This document shows positions 44,517 through 64,000 of a stretch of DNA of 64,000 nt, piece by piece (position 1 is the stretch's first letter; every line of letters begins with the position of its first letter). The position numbers were made by a program, and so were the translations under genes. The notes under the pieces are model-generated. The model did no database searches, was not told the origin of the DNA, and saw only the letters and a program-made list of their open reading frames with translations. Source of the stretch: Arachis hypogaea (taxonomy: Eukaryota > Streptophyta > Magnoliopsida > Fabales > Fabaceae); NCBI RefSeq assembly GCF_003086295.3, contig NC_092054.1, positions 59,807,546 through 59,871,545 on the forward strand, read 5' to 3'.

Positions 44517-45955
44517 CGGTTAGTACCTGACTTTTGGAGGTAATTTCTATTTCCTAAACACCAATAAATGAGGATATTTAGTTAGATTTTTCTTTTGTAG
44601 AATAGGATAAATTGCATAGTAATAGGTTAGTTGCATGCATGTTCTGCTTGATTGAAAAGACAATAGGTTTCTTCGAAGACCCTATCTTTGGAACAAAATT
44701 TCACTAATTTTAATCAAAATTTTTATGTTAAATTTGCTTGAAGTTGTATTTGGAACATAATTTTTGAGCTAAAGAACATACAACCTGTGAAATTTGAGCC
44801 TTTATGAATGGTTACATTATTTAACCATAACTATTTTATTCTTGTGTGTTTACTTCTCTATAATTGTAATCTATATTTTGTTTCATCCTATATGTCAAAT
44901 TTTTATTATATTTATATGTTTGCATATGATTGAGGCCATTATTTGTTTAGCCCACTTATCCAAATTAAGCCTACCCCTTTCAATTATCTTTGTTAGCCAC
45001 TTTGAGCCTTTAAATCCCATTTGTTCTATATTTTACCACATTACTAGCCTTAAGTGGAAAAATAATTATATATCCCAAATTGAATCTTTGGTTAGCTTAA
45101 GATAGAATTGTGTGAGTCAATCAAGTATGGGAAATTGTGGGAACAAAAGATAAGAAGGGAATGTGTTATGATAATGTAATGGGAATTCGGATACCTACTC
45201 ATGTGGAACTATAAGAATTAAAAATCTATGTGCATTGATAAGCTATGTTTATTTTTATGTTAATTAAAAAAATTCAATAAATAAATAAGGGGACAAAATT
45301 ATCCCAATGTTAAGTTAAGAATTCAAAGGTCAATGCATGTATGATAAAATTAAAATAAAAGGTTGAAACATGAGTATGGAATGTGAAAGGAATTTCTGGG
45401 TAGCTAGGTATGCATTCTAAAGTTATATAGAATATACATAGAGGTTAGGCGAAAGCTTGGGTTAATTAAAGATTCAATTTATAAGCTTACTTAGCCATAT
45501 ATATATATATATATATCCTTACCCTTACCTTGGCCCCATTACAACCTTGAAAAGACCTCATGATGTTTGCATTGGTATATTAAATGTTGTTGATTGGTTA
45601 GGAGAAGAACAAAAATTTAGAAAGCATGATTAGAGAAGGATAGAATAATTACCCTATACACTAGAGAGACTAGAGTGTACATACATCTTCAGTGAGAGTT
45701 CAATGCTTGAAATTTTATGTTCCCTGCTTTCATGAGTTGTCTTCTTGCATTTTTAGCTGTTCTTGCTGTATAAGAATTGAATTAGTGAAATTTGATTTGT
45801 AATTGTTTTGAAGAGCTTATTTACTTTTGATCAAGTGGACAAGAATCATATAGTTGTATTTACATATATAGGTTGCATTGCATTGCATGAGTTTCACATG
45901 TTCCTACTCATTTATTTTATCTCCTTCAACTAAGCATGAGGACATGCTAATATTT
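44517..45955 (+). other. A2 3' non-coding interior
   Basis: Homologous to 9882-11312 along its whole length. It holds an (AT)10 run at 45497-45516. No ORF supported. Confidence 0.65.
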
Positions 45956-45969
45956 AAGTGTGTGGAGGT
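45956..45969 (+). promoter_or_regulatory. A2 polypurine tract
   Basis: AAGTGTGTGGAGGT directly before the 3' LTR. Confidence 0.8.
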
Positions 45970-47418
45970 TGATAAACCACTATTTTATAGTTTATATTAT
46001 GTTTAATTGTGTGGCTTTATCTTGATCTTTACCCACTTATTCATATGATTAGCATGCATTTATATTTCCTTCCTAAATTTATTACATGATTGAAAACTTA
46101 CTTCCTAGAGACTTTTAATTATGTATTTTAATTCTCCTTTATTCCATGCGATGCCGTGATCTGTGTGTTAAGTGTTTCAGGCTTTATAGGGAACGAATGA
46201 GTTGGATATTGGAAAGGAAGCTTGCAAAAATGGAAGGAACACAAGAAATTAAGGAGATGACCAGCGAGAAGTGACGCGGCCGCATGGCTCACGCGACCGC
46301 GCGGATTGGAATAGCATAAGTGACGCGGAGGCATGGACGACGCATCCGCGTGGAGAAGCAAAACTCCGAATGACGCGTCCGCATAAATGACGCGATCGCG
46401 TGACGTGCGCGATCTGCATAATCTGCAGAATCGCTGGGGGCGATTTCGGGCCCTATTTTGACCCAGTTTTCGGCCCAGAAAAGTAGACTAGAGCCAGGGA
46501 ACATGCAGAAATCAACAACAACATTCATTCCGCATAGTTTTAGTTTTTAGATCTAGTTTTCCTCTCCTGTAGGTTTTTTTTCTCTCTACACATTCATAGT
46601 TTTTAGGATTCTTATTTTCTATTGCTTTTTGCATTGGGATTTTGAGAAGAGTTATTACCTCATCAAGACTTCGTCATTCTAGTTCGTTTTCTTTACTTGG
46701 CTTTACTCTTCCATGTCCTTTAATTTACTTAATTCTACTATTGGATTATTTTAGAATTTATTAATACAAGAGTTATTTTTATTTTTAATTGATTCTTTTG
46801 AGTTTTATTTATCATGTCTTTCTTTAATTCCCTTTCCTATGTTATGAGTTCCACATTCACAATAAGTGAGTAGTTTCCTAACTTGATGGGGAGTTGATTG
46901 AAAGGAACCCTTGAGTTGGAATGCTCAAAGGAGAAATTATAATTGGGTTTATTATTGGATTGCCCTCTAATCACTAATGCCAGTCCTTCCAAGTAAGCGG
47001 ACTGGGACTTGGGAATAGAAACAGCATTTCAACTTGTTTGACTTTCCCTTACCTAGTAAGGGATAACTAAACAGAACAACCCTCAATTATCAATTAATCT
47101 TGAGAGTACTGCAACAAGAATAGGGCTTCCAACTAATCTACTCCCAGTCAAGGCTTTTAATTAAATCACATTAATTCTCTGATTTAATTTCCTGTTATTC
47201 AACTCAAATCTTTTTGAAAACCATCCGATTAATAAAATAGCACACTTTCCTGCAACTCGTTGGGAGACGACCTGGGATTCATACTCCCAGTATTTTAATT
47301 TTAATTTCTGTGACACCCTTTTTTTTAAATTGATAAGCGGATTTCTGGTTGGTTGAGGACTAGACTCGCAATGCATATCTTATAACAATTCTTAACTCGC
47401 CAATTTCCGCCCACATCA
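45970..47418 (+). repeat. A2 3' LTR
   Basis: 1449 bp, closely matching the 5' copy except for one missing 48-bp array unit. Palindrome modules lie at about 46274-46410. It is followed by AACGT. Confidence 0.95.
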
Positions 47419-48414
47419 AACGTCGCCATCGCATGTTCTTAGTAGGAAAGTGAATGCCGTAAAAAAAATACAGAATAAACTACAAATAGTTAACTCATAT
47501 CCTAAAAATAATTTTCTTTATTAAATCCTTAAAATTCTTCCTAAGTTTTATCTAAAGCCATTTAAGCCCTTTCTTTAAATCACATCACTAAGTTCGCAGC
47601 AACAAAATAACTAATTAAGCACACAAGAAAGTCACCAGGGCAAACAACACAAACAAGCAACACAATCACAGGAAAATAAAATAAATAACCACAATCAAAT
47701 GCAAGTGCGCAAACAATTTATGATGCATGCCTGTTCCTAGCGCAGGCCATGAGCTCAAGCATCGGTTGTCTACCTGCAACCCGACGTTACTCAGAGCGAA
47801 CCCCTAATATAGTTCCTTTACTGTGTCAATTAGACACCTTGGCATCACGGTTACCCGTGTCAGTTAGGCCTGATCATAATAACATTTTAATGTGTATCAC
47901 AGTAAAAAACAGTGCTATCAGTTAGGCAAACATTTCCGTATTAGCAATCTCAGGCTATCAATTAGGCGGGCACTTTCGCATTAGCAGTTTGGCAAGGCCC
48001 ATTCACATTTCATTCTCATGAATCATAATCTATTTCAATTATTTATTTCACTCATGACTTTTCATTTTCTTTCTTTTCATTATACCTCCACATCACCAAT
48101 TACATACTCATACCTCCGCATCACCATATTATTAAACGTACCTCCGCGTCACCGCTTGACTATACATACCTCCGCATCACTATATTATTCTCACCTCCAC
48201 ATCACCACTTATTCTTTTACCTATCATAACCTCAACTTATCTCAATCCAGCCCAGTACTCAGTTCTGAATTAATTCATATTTCTATTTCAACAAACAACG
48301 CCACATTCATCACTCACAATCACAATACAACCAGTAACAACTATAACCATATCATCATCAATAAGAAACTCACAATTGACAAATACACATATAGCTTATT
48401 GACAAAGACCAAAT

Positions 48415-49935
48415 TGTAGGTTAGGATTTTCTCCAAATAGATTTTTATTGCAAGTATAGCTCTGAACCAACAATTGGCCAATAATCAAATTTAATTCAAA
48501 AGATTGTCACAGTTCAAACCATACATAAATCGAGAGTATTTAACTCCCGGGTCGTCTTCCCTAGGAGTTGCAATGAAATGTCATATTATTGGCTATAGGA
48601 AAATGGGGGTTGGATGGTGGCAATTGGCAAGAAATTTAAAGTGCAAAAAACTAAATAGGCATGCAATGAGTTAAATGGAAGCAACTGAAAGTAATGCAAA
48701 TGGAAATTAAATGATAAAAGGGACTCTTGGCAAGAAGTGTGTAATTAAGGATTCCTATCCTAGTTGTGGACCACAAACATGGTAATTGTATGTGAATTAA
48801 TCCCAATTAGTCAACCCTACATCGAGGATAAGTCAAAAGGGCATGATTAATTCCAATCCCTAAGTCCTAGTCAACACTAGTGGGTCACTTAGAGTCAAGG
48901 AAAACCAAACCAATTAACAATCCTCACACAATGCGGAATGGACATCCACCACTCAAGTTCACCCAATCACCCAATTTCTCAACCAAGAGTGTGAAAAACT
49001 AAGCAAAAATCCAACCAAGCATTTTATTAAACACTTGGTGAGCATGAAAAGAAAGCATGATAAAATAACAAGAAATAATAAATACTACAACTACCAAGCA
49101 AGAAAAATAAAGAGAGCAACTCAATAAAGCAATAAATGACATGAAACATAAATTGCATTAATTGTAAATTAAAATAACAAAGTGTGCTCATATACATAAA
49201 AGTGACAAAAGAAATGAAATAACAAATAGAAGGAAAGAACAAAGATGCAATAACAATAAATGACAAAGAAAAGTAAATGAAAACAAGAATTAAAAGTAGA
49301 AATTACAAAAAATTAAACTAAGAAACCCTAATTCTAGAGAGAAGGGGGAGCTTCTCTCTCTAGAAAACAACCTACATAATGCTAAACTAACCCTAATTTC
49401 TCCACCCCCTCACATGGAGTGAGGCCTTCTTTGATATAGGCAAAATCAGCTTCAGAAATTCCAAAAACTGGGCTCTAGAGGTCCAGAAATCGCCCCAGCG
49501 ATTTGCATTGAGTGAGTCACGTGCTTGTGCATACGCACACACATGCTGATTTTCTTCTTGTGCGCACACACAGCTTGTTGTGCATACGCACACATAGCTT
49601 TGTAGTTCTTGTGCGTACGCACAATGATTTGTGCGCACACACACTCCAATGTGTGCTTCTCCTTTGTTTTCTTCATGTTTTCTCCCTCTTGCATGCTTTT
49701 CTTCCACTCTTATCAAGCCATTCCAAACTATTACACCTGAAATCACTCATCAAAACCATCAAGGCATCGAATGGGATAAAAGTGATTAAAATAAGTACAA
49801 AATAGCATGTTTTCACAATTAGGCTCAATTAAGGGAGAGAACACAAAAGTAGCTATTTGGATGAGTAAATATGGGTTTATGTGATGAAATCCACTCAAAT
49901 CAAAGCAAAATATATCGTCAAATATGGATTCATCA
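48415..49935 (-). repeat. Solo LTR related to the C/D family
   Basis: On the - strand it starts TGATGAATCCATATTTGACG and ends AATCCTAACCTACA; length 1521 bp. It shares a GGGTCGTCTTCCCTAGGAG box (near 48551) and the CTAGAGAGAAG/CTTCTCTCTCTAG inverted pair with the C LTR. It carries its own palindromes (TGTGCGTACGCACA type) at 49530-49650. Flanks CAAAT and CTTAT agree at only three of five, so the target duplication is not proven. Confidence 0.7.
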
Positions 49936-51704
49936 CTTATTTAATAATCCAATTCTTTATAATGTCATCAAACATACCAAAATTCAATTTTAGCGTACTC
50001 AAACATACTCACACTTACTAACAGTTTCCAACTTCATCAGTTTTTATTAATTGGTCATGCATAGCAATTATAAATCATTTGTAATTATTCAGTAAGCTTT
50101 TTGGCATTCTTAATTTTAAAAACTTTTAATTTCAAAACGAACCCCCTACCTCGATGTCGTAATCGCATAATTTGAACAAGACATCCCCCATTTCATTTCT
50201 AATTTCAGCAGTGACAATCCTAATGCAACCAAGGATAGTGGCAGCTGCATCAACTGGAACAGCAATAGCGTTAATTTCATGGGGCGATGATAATGGTTGC
50301 AGCATGACAAGAATTTTGAATCTAATGTGATCAAGGGCAGAAACAGCCTTGGGAATTCAAGACAAAGCAAAAACTAAAATTGAATTAAAACAAGAATATG
50401 ACAATAATAGCAATGACAGAACAGAATGTGCAAATGGATTAGGCCCAAGGAAAAGATCAGACCAGTACCAAAATAATAGAATCAGAACCAGCAACAACCC
50501 CGACGTTGGCTTCCGGCAGCGGCAACACCTTCGCCAGTGGCTCCAATTGAGACAAACTCCAACAAACACAATATAGCCAAGAATATCAGAGGCAAATACA
50601 GGGTATTTTATAGAGAAATAAAGGTTCAGAGATGGTGGTTCTCATGATTAGGGCTTAACTGACTCAACATTAATGATGATGGCAACCAGGAATTCCGGCG
50701 ATAGCAGCGGCAAAGGAACGGTTCCTCCTCTGTGCGCCACCCTTCTCACAAGTCTCGTGCTCCTTCTCTTGCTCTCCCTCTCTCCAGCGACAGTGACTAC
50801 TCCACTCTCCTCCAAGCCGGCGCCGAAGCTTAGAGACGGCGAAGCGAGTTTGGGCTCCATGGATGGGACGGTGGTGACGGCAGGTCCTCCTTCTTACCTT
50901 CATCGCGCCTCTCTCTCGATGCCTCTCCCTCACGAGCGTTCTCTCTCTCTTGTCTAGCTCTGGCGACAGCGATGGCAACTAGCACAGGAAGCGGCACAGC
51001 AAGGCAATCGTCTTTCCTTTCTTCTTCCTCTGTTCCGTCACTTTCTTCCTCTGCTCTTCGTTTCCTTCTTTCTTCCCTTCTGTTTCCCACTCGAGCTCCC
51101 CGTTCCCTTTCTTTCGTTTCTTTCTGTGTGTGTGCTTTTGTTTTGGTTGTGTTGTGTGCTATGAGTGTTAGGAAAAGGGTAGATAGCGGTGGGTGAGTGA
51201 GTGACAAGAAGAATGTGAGCGTGGCTCACTGAGGGATAAACAGGTGTGGCCGTGTGGAGGGGGTTGCGTGTGTTATTTGGGTGAGAAGGGTTAGAGTTAG
51301 TGAAATTAGGGTTTCTTATTGAAAATTTAGGGTAATTTAGTAATTTTAATAAAATTAAAGGGTAATATAGTAATTAAAAACTAGTTTTGAATCCAATAAT
51401 AATATCTATAAAATTATCATTTAATCATCAATTTACAAATTATTTTCAATTCAATACTTTAATTTAATATTTGGAGATAATCAAATTAGTTTTCTTTAAA
51501 TTATAAAATAGAGCTAAAAAATTTAATTATTCAAATTAAAACATATAAAATTCTTATTATCATTCAATTACTAAAACTTTAAATCATATATAAGAAGTTG
51601 CTTAATTGATATATAACATCTCTTAAAAATATATCTCAATTAAATATAATAAATTATAAATAAATTTCTTATTTAATTTTTTTTTTTAAATTCGGGGTCT
51701 TACA

Positions 51705-53580
51705 GAGTCTCTCAAAGCTTGTAGATATCGGTTTCAGTTTTCAAACATGGCCCAAAAATATCCCATTTGATATTTGCTGATGATTTACTGCTATTTTGTA
51801 AAGCTACGAAAGCTCATGTAAAGGAAGTTATGAAGTGCGTGGACTTATTCTCCAAAGCATCATGCCTGCGGGTAAATCTTAGTAAGTCTAGGGCTCAATG
51901 TTCAAAGAATATTTTTGGAAGAAGGAAGGAGATGTTCTCAAGAGTCTCCATTATTTGTTTTTATCAGGACTTGGGAAGGTTCATAGGGGTTAATATTGGG
52001 CATAAAAGTTTTTCTAAGAGGACGACTCTAGAAGTCATTGAGAAAATTCAGAACAAGCTTGCTAGTTAGAAGGGGTGTCTGTTGAATAAGGCAGGAAGGC
52101 TTTATTTGGTTAAGTCAGTAATGACTTCTATTCAAGTCTACAACATGCAGGTTACTCTCCTTCCAAAGTATGCATGTGAAAAGATTGATTCACTGATGCG
52201 ACAATTCTTATGGAGAGGCCATAATAATAGGAGAGGGTTGTCATTGGTTAAGTGAGAAGTAGTTATTACTCCTAAAAAGGCGGGTGGTTTAGGTGTAAGA
52301 GATACATACTGTGCTAATCTGGCGCTTCTTGGCAAGTTAGCTTGGGATTGCTTCAATAATAGAAATAAATTGCGGGTGCAGATTGTGATGCAAAAATACC
52401 TTCGAAATTCGAATTGTTTTTGTGTTAGTCATGGACAGAATGCGTCAGCCACTTGAAAAAATATTCTTAAAACATATGAGGCTCTTAAATACGGGTTTAG
52501 GTGGAATGTAGGGGATGTATAGCAATCCGTGTGGTATGATGAATGGACCCATTTAGAAGACTTTGTAATCTTGTTCTCTATGTTCACATATCTGAGTCGG
52601 AATTCGTAGTGGCTGATTTGTGGCATGATGGATCTTGGGTGGTAGATACGCTTGCTACGACAATTTCTCTTGCAGTTAAGTAATTCATTTGCTGCCTTCC
52701 CTACCTAAATTTGGCGGACCTGGATCCAGGAGTTGGTGGTCTACAAGGACAAAACGGTATACTGCAAGAGAATGTTATAGTTGATTGTTGAAGCATAAAA
52801 TGAATTGGAATGGAAATAGTGATTGGAGCTGGCTTTGGCACTTAAATATTTTGGAAAAGATCAAATTCATTATGTGGCTTGGACTTCATAACGCTCTCCC
52901 GATGGAGGCTTTTCGATTCAGTCGTCAGAGATGCAATGTGGCTCAGGAGACAATTGAACATTGCCTTAAAAACTGTGTTAAATCCAAGAGTCTTTGGCAA
53001 ATGTTAGACCCTCGCTTTATTGGTTTGTTTGAAGGCACCTTTATTGAGACTTGGTTTAGAAAGGTCGTGCCTTGTAATGAGGTTCTTTTTAGGGTCGAAG
53101 TGTGGTGGTTGTGGAGACATAGATGTAATGATGTTCTCAATGTTAGAAATCTTTGGATGGATCACACAGTGATTGTCCTTATCAGAAGCACTTTCATGGA
53201 CCTGAGACTTTATATGCATTAGTGTTCTTTTTTCAGCACCTTCAAGATTCACAAGTGTTGGAAACCTCCTGTAGGTAATAACTTTAAAGTTAATTGTGAT
53301 GCAAGTTTATTTCCTAATTTGAGTTTTGCTGGTTTTGACGGTGTATTATTAGAGACTCTAATGGAAGTTGGATCTTGGGCTGTTCTGGTAGTTCTTCTTT
53401 TTGGTCTATCACCGGATGTGAATTTTTTGTAGTTTGAAGGGGTCTTGTCATAGTTAGAAACTACAATTTAAGAGACATTGTGTGTGAAATGAATTGTTTG
53501 GATGTTCTGCACTTTTTATATGATTCTAGTAGTGAGTACACGTCTAAAGTTATTAATCTAATTTATAAAATTTAAGAGCT
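51705..53580 (+). mobile_element. LINE, 3' part: RT end, zinc finger and RNase H
   Basis: It resumes with the RT catalytic box (ISHLIFADDLLLF near 51760). After a thumb region come a zf-RVT-like block (IMWLGLHNALP, TIEHCLKNCVKSKSLW, 52870-53000) and an RNase H start (VNCDASLFPN near 53290), the order of plant L1 elements. Frameshifts and stops occur throughout. No poly-A tail is recognised and the end is approximate. Confidence 0.8.
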
Positions 53581-54260
53581 TTTTATCAACATCTTAATAT
53601 GTGTTAAGTCGATTGAATAACTAGAAAAGCAAATAAAATGACAAATTAGATGATTAGATATAAAGTAAAAAATAATTCCAATCAGAATCTAGTGATATTC
53701 TCGAGTAAATTATCAATTTTGATTTAGGATAAATATTTGTTTTGGTCTTTTTGTTTTGTTTAGACACAAAAAAAATTAAATTAAATGGATAAGGTAAAGA
53801 AAACGAGAGTAGCCATGATGCGATGGCGACCTCCACGCAAGACTATTCATAGGACAAATTGGTAGCCATGTCAACACCCAATTGGCGCGTTTCATTTCGC
53901 TAACACTGCGTGGCATTTTCGTAATTCTGATCAATTCGCAGCCCACTTTCCTTAATTCTTCAGCGTCGCCCCAACACTTCTTCCACTCCCCGAAGTTTTC
54001 CCTCCCAACCAACACTTTCCTCTCTAGTCCCTTCACCCCTTGACCATCCCACAAAGACCACAAAGAAACAAAGGGGCCACCCGAAACTGGGAGAGAAACA
54101 AAGAAAAGGAAAACAAAAGGAAGGAAACTCGACCGAACTGAGGCTCCAATTCGAGAAATCAGTGTTAGAAATCGAAAATTTTCCGTGATCTAGCTTTCCG
54201 TCTCTGAGCTGAATGAGTGAAAGAGGGAAAAAGGAGAAGCAAACGGAGAAAAAGGAGAGA
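53581..54260 (+). promoter_or_regulatory. Upstream region and probable 5' UTR of the EDR1-like gene
   Basis: About 680 bp free of recognised transposons. The last 200 bases are A/G rich (GAGAAACAAAGAAAAGG), as in many plant 5' UTRs. No TATA box can be assigned with confidence. An in-frame ATG at 54213 would add 16 residues. Confidence 0.4.
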
Positions 54261-62485
<8,225 letters not shown>

Positions 62486-63279
62486 AATGTCTCACTTTCT
62501 CAAGTGTCAATAACTAGGCTATCTTCGTAGTTTACGTATGTGAGTATAAAGTTATCAAATGGAACAAGAGAACAATAAGAGCCAAAGAAAAGAAAGATTA
62601 AAAAAGAAAAGGAAAAAAGATTATATCAAAACTTGTAACGGCAAATATTTGTGTTTAGAATTGTATCAATTGTTGCTGCAGCCAAAACTACTGCAGTGCC
62701 ATTTTGTATGTATTAGCATGTCCGAGGAACCCAAACTCGGTAGTATATGTAAATTGCTGTACCTCATATCTCCAAAGTTGTCATGTCTAAAGATTAAATC
62801 ATTCATCACGCTCTTCCTTTTTTTTTTTTTTTTTTCCTTCTCCCCTTATAGACTGGTTAGACACTTAAACCTACGTATATACAAAGGCAATGTTGGGGTT
62901 GTGCGAGCGTGAAGAATTTTAATCACTTATACTCTTTTCACGATGAATATTATCAGGACCTTGCTTTTAGAAGGTAGAAATCCATTAAAAGTAGCACTTA
63001 TTCCCAATTCGCTTGCATATTGGTGATTTCGTTTCTGCGTTATGCGTTTCTCTATTTTAAAAAACTACCCAAATTTATCATTACTATTGAAGATAATTTT
63101 TTAATCAACATAATGGTATCCACAAATACGAAGATTTTTAATTGGGAAAAGAAAGGGTGGATGAAGTTAAATTAACACGATACAAATTTTATAGTGGTCT
63201 GTTTTACAAGTTAAAAATATAATTATATATATATAAAGAATTTACTTGTACTTCTAGTTTTAGATCGTAGAATTATTAT
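62486..63279 (+). other. 3' UTR and downstream flank of the EDR1-like gene
   Basis: No further gene is recognised. A poly-T run lies at 62818-62835. The + strand frame at 62559-62912 is low complexity and not accepted. Confidence 0.5.
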
Positions 63280-63830
63280 GTGTTAATTTGAATTAGTTTT
63301 TTTTGAGTGAAAAAGTATTTATCTTAAAAAATTTTTTTTATTTAATTTAAAATCTATTTAGATACATCTTTTAAAAAAATTATTTTTATTAAAAAAAATA
63401 AAAACAAAAAACGTTTTTAATACTTGAAAACTCTTTAAAAAACTATCAAATGTAAAATAATTTTTGTTGGTTAAAAAAGTTTTTTAAAAAGATGAAAAAA
63501 TAAATATTTTTTTTCAAAAGCCAATCGAAACTGACTCTTAGTGTTGGTTTAAATTGGCTTTTTTGAGTAAAATGCTTTTTCTAAAAAATAAAATATTTTT
63601 ATTCAATTTAAAATTTTTTTGAATACGTCTTTTAAAAAAAAATTATTTTTATTAAAATAAACAAATTATTTTTTTTTAAAATCTAACAATACCTTACTTT
63701 GAAAAAAAAAAGCATAAACAAAAAATGTTTTTAATACTTGAAAATTTTTTTACTGTTAAAAAGAAAAATCCTTTTTGAGAAGATGAAAAAATAAGTATTT
63801 TTTTTAAAAGTCAATCCAAAGTGACTCTTA
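63280..63830. repeat. Two tandem AT-rich MITE-like units
   Basis: Units 63280-63540 and 63541-63830 share order and words (GTTTTTAATACTTGAAAA, AAAAAGATGAAAAAATAA). Each ends with a CAATC-AAA-TGACTCTTA motif that is roughly complementary to its start (GTGTTGGTTTAAATTGGC), like terminal inverted repeats. No coding capacity. Confidence 0.6.
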
Positions 63831-64000
63831 ATCATGTCAAGATAATAGAGAATTTATAATAAAATTTAACTGCTATAACCATTAGAATTACCATGATTCT
63901 AATAATGAAATAAGTCGTCTCAAATATTATTCTCATTTTTTAGGTTGTCCACGCTCCACAGTATTTTTTAACCTGATAAAAGGAGTCATTAGAAAATATC
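63831..64000. other. Intergenic end of window
   Basis: 170 AT-rich bases; I see nothing in them. Confidence 0.5.

Larger units (their letters stand above)
34689..47418 (+). mobile_element. Element A2: complete Ty3/Gypsy Athila/Tat-type retrotransposon
   Basis: 12730 bp with a perfect 5-bp target duplication, AACGT (34684-34688 and 47419-47423). LTRs are 1497 and 1449 bp, both starting TGATAAACC and ending CACATCA. Same family and gene order as A1, with related but distinct LTRs. gag-pol carries at least six in-frame TAG stops but no frameshift that I noticed from 36301 to 41808. ORF2 is uninterrupted. Confidence 0.95.
34270..51704 (+). mobile_element. Solo LTR of about 3.2 kb, split by A2 and by a second solo LTR
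   Basis: It begins TGTAACAACC and ends GGGGTCTTACA. Its own sequence is 34270-34688, 47424-48414 and 49936-51704 (about 3179 bp). The flanks AAGTT (34265-34269) and GAGTC (51705-51709) agree at three of five, fitting an old duplication with two transitions. Frame continuity of the LINE across it supports these edges. No pol is found between the ends. It contains CTCC repeat blocks (CACCTCCGCATCACC at 48100-48210) and a GC-rich block at 50670-51180 whose short frames I do not accept as genes. Tekay/Del-like is my best guess. Confidence 0.7.

Noticed and set aside
50648..51229. Overlapping Ser/Arg-rich frames on both strands in a GC-rich block
   Set aside because: Inside the long solo LTR. All frames are low complexity and overlap each other, and none has a family match.
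52785..53222. Independent gene from the 145-codon frame
   Set aside because: It is the zinc-finger part of the broken LINE, continuous with the RT fragment upstream.

Overview
The window is plant nuclear DNA. The evidence is a 13-exon GT-AG gene for an EDR1-type Raf-like MAP kinase kinase kinase at the right end, and about 53 kb of nested plant retrotransposons to its left. Three LTR types look like elements I know from peanut: the TGATGAGCGGATAATTTATACGC terminus, the CTGGCGTTGAACGCCAG modules and the CACGCGACCGCGTG modules. I therefore infer Arachis, but the species call is inference and was not checked against a database.

Layout. 1-58 is an N gap. 59-22995 is element A1, a Ty3/Gypsy element of Athila/Tat type on the + strand. 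It has LTRs of about 1.47 kb, a tRNA-Asp primer site, a degenerate gag-pol and a second ORF (ORF2) downstream of integrase. Its 3' LTR is split by element B (11703-21893, - strand, exact 5-bp target duplication). B is a gag-protease element with no polymerase, and a 729-bp non-autonomous hAT (19105-19833) is inserted in it. A1 in turn sits inside the ORF of an older element C, whose primer site and LTR run to about 25565. A second truncated LTR and the 3' interior of a relative, D, follow to about 29515. 29560-30350 is a minus-strand piece of a long-LTR family.

30800-53580 is a plant L1-type LINE in three pieces (endonuclease end, reverse transcriptase, zinc finger, RNase H). It is split by a hAT element with a transposase remnant (31742-33739) and by a solo LTR of about 3.2 kb (34270-51704). 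That solo LTR itself carries element A2 (34689-47418, complete, 5-bp target duplication, same family as A1) and another solo LTR (48415-49935). 54261-62485 is the EDR1-like gene, intact in its reading frame, with a Mutator-like MITE (59019-60164) in intron 5. Tandem AT-rich MITE-like repeats follow the gene.

How the parts work together. A1 and A2 look like former autonomous elements. Both have broken gag-pol, but A2 keeps a complete ORF2: a basic-N-terminus, coiled-coil protein preceded by a possible leader intron. B lacks reverse transcriptase and integrase, so it must have been mobilised in trans. The least explained signal is that four LTR families each carry their own clustered CpG-containing palindromic module. 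In A1/A2 it lies both in the LTR and just upstream of ORF2. In B it lies in the LTR and in an internal array with centres about 31 bp apart. I propose, as inference, that these are binding sites for an element-encoded or host dimeric DNA-binding protein.
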